Origin: UBA2357 sp041916775
Lineage (GTDB): Bacteria > Pseudomonadota > Gammaproteobacteria > Burkholderiales > Rhodocyclaceae
Direction: 5' to 3'
Assembly (NCBI GenBank): GCA_041916775.1
Contig: JAYRYZ010000009.1
Span: 62,001-126,000 of the forward strand
DNA length: 64,000 nt
This document shows positions 63,681 through 64,000 of the stretch, one piece after another; within the stretch, counting starts at the first letter, position 1, and each line of letters opens with the position of its first letter. A program made the position numbers and the translations under genes. Under the pieces are notes generated by a model that saw only the letters and a list, made by a program, of their open reading frames with translations, had not been told where the DNA came from and did no database searches.

Positions 63681-64000
63681 ATGGACAGACCCGCCAGCAA
63701 GGCGCACGAGGCGCGCATCCAGTTCTACCGCAACAAGGGAAAAATCCACGCCAGGGAAACGGACGGCCGCTTCAGCCGCCTGCGCTGAGGCATGGTGTGG
63801 CTGACCCAGGCGATCTTCTACGGCGCGGTGTGGCTGCCGTGGCAGCGCGGCGACAGCGTCGGCCCCGCAATCCTGCTCGACATCGCGCATGAACGGCTCT
63901 ACCTCTTCGACCTCGTGCTGTGGCCAGAGGACGGCCTGCTGCTCGCCTACCTGCTGATCCTTGCCGCCACGCTGCTGTTCTTCGTGACGGCATTCGCCGG
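63681..64000 (+). pseudogene. ccoG: ccoG-like cytochrome oxidase accessory gene, 5' part, with in-frame TGA
   Basis: From ATG 63681 (AGGAG 7 nt upstream) the frame encodes a CcoG/RdxA-like N-terminus ending GRFSRLR, then TGA at 63786-63788. It continues in the same frame to the window edge as GMVWLTQAIFYGAVWLPW... with a first membrane span and a second (LLILAATLLFFVTAFAG). In CcoG proteins a Trp commonly follows this Arg, so TGG to TGA is the simplest reading. CcoG is an iron-sulfur membrane protein needed for copper delivery to cbb3 oxidase. Translation could restart at ATG 63792. The gene continues beyond the window. Confidence 0.7.

Overview
The window is high-GC bacterial chromosome from a betaproteobacterium, most likely of the Rhodocyclales (Thauera/Azoarcus/Aromatoleum type). 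This is inferred from the gene mix: a BenE benzoate transporter, a non-carboxysomal form IA RubisCO with cbbQ and cbbO, a PEP-CTERM protein, single-chain pyruvate carboxylase, many c-di-GMP and chemotaxis proteins, and a CcoG-type gene at the right edge. About 55 protein genes are supported. I found no rRNA, tRNA, CRISPR array, prophage or complete insertion sequence.

Layout. 0.1-9.6 kb: BenE, a GAF-PAS-GGDEF cyclase, a methyltransferase, an LTA-synthase-like sulfatase, an OmpA-type lipoprotein and a DUF3422 protein, ending at a strong bidirectional terminator shared with a convergent FlgO-family lipoprotein pair. 9.8-14.8 kb: purC, an MFS transporter, prlC and a DUF4124/glutaredoxin-like protein. 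14.8-21 kb: the CO2-fixation locus cbbL-cbbS-cbbQ-cbbO, with divergent cbbR and a dyad over the cbbR start. 21.3-25.2 kb: a split Aer-like receptor (PAS protein plus membrane MCP), a LysR regulator and a divergent metallo-beta-lactamase-fold protein. 25.3-31.4 kb: a NYN/LOTUS RNA-binding protein, a second IF-1, a cold-shock protein and pyruvate carboxylase. 31.4-33.7 kb: an M23 peptidase behind a RES-type toxin-antitoxin pair with a palindromic operator. 33.7-39.3 kb: a complete dipeptide ABC operon. 39.7-44.2 kb: a LysM/FecR protein translationally coupled to a CHASE2-PAS-GGDEF-EAL protein. 44.2-51.1 kb: a D-amino-acid-dehydrogenase-like flavoprotein, PsiF, ArfB, a heme-type sensor kinase, a PEP-CTERM protein, a lipoprotein and a DUF4239 membrane protein.

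51.2-58.1 kb holds the most unusual locus: a tight seven-gene unit encoding a thermostable-hemolysin-family protein, an AMP-dependent ligase, a heme-oxygenase-fold putative diiron enzyme, an SDR, a TPR protein and a QseB/PmrA-type two-component system. A PmrA-type box lies just upstream of the first gene, and a 142-bp MITE-like insertion separates the regulator from its kinase. The combination looks like a small-molecule pathway with its own feedback regulator. The product is unknown to me.

58.2-64 kb: a 5'-nucleotidase lipoprotein, PsiE, a TerB-like protein, a NhaR-type LysR regulator coupled to a MocR-type regulator, and the start of ccoG interrupted by an in-frame TGA.
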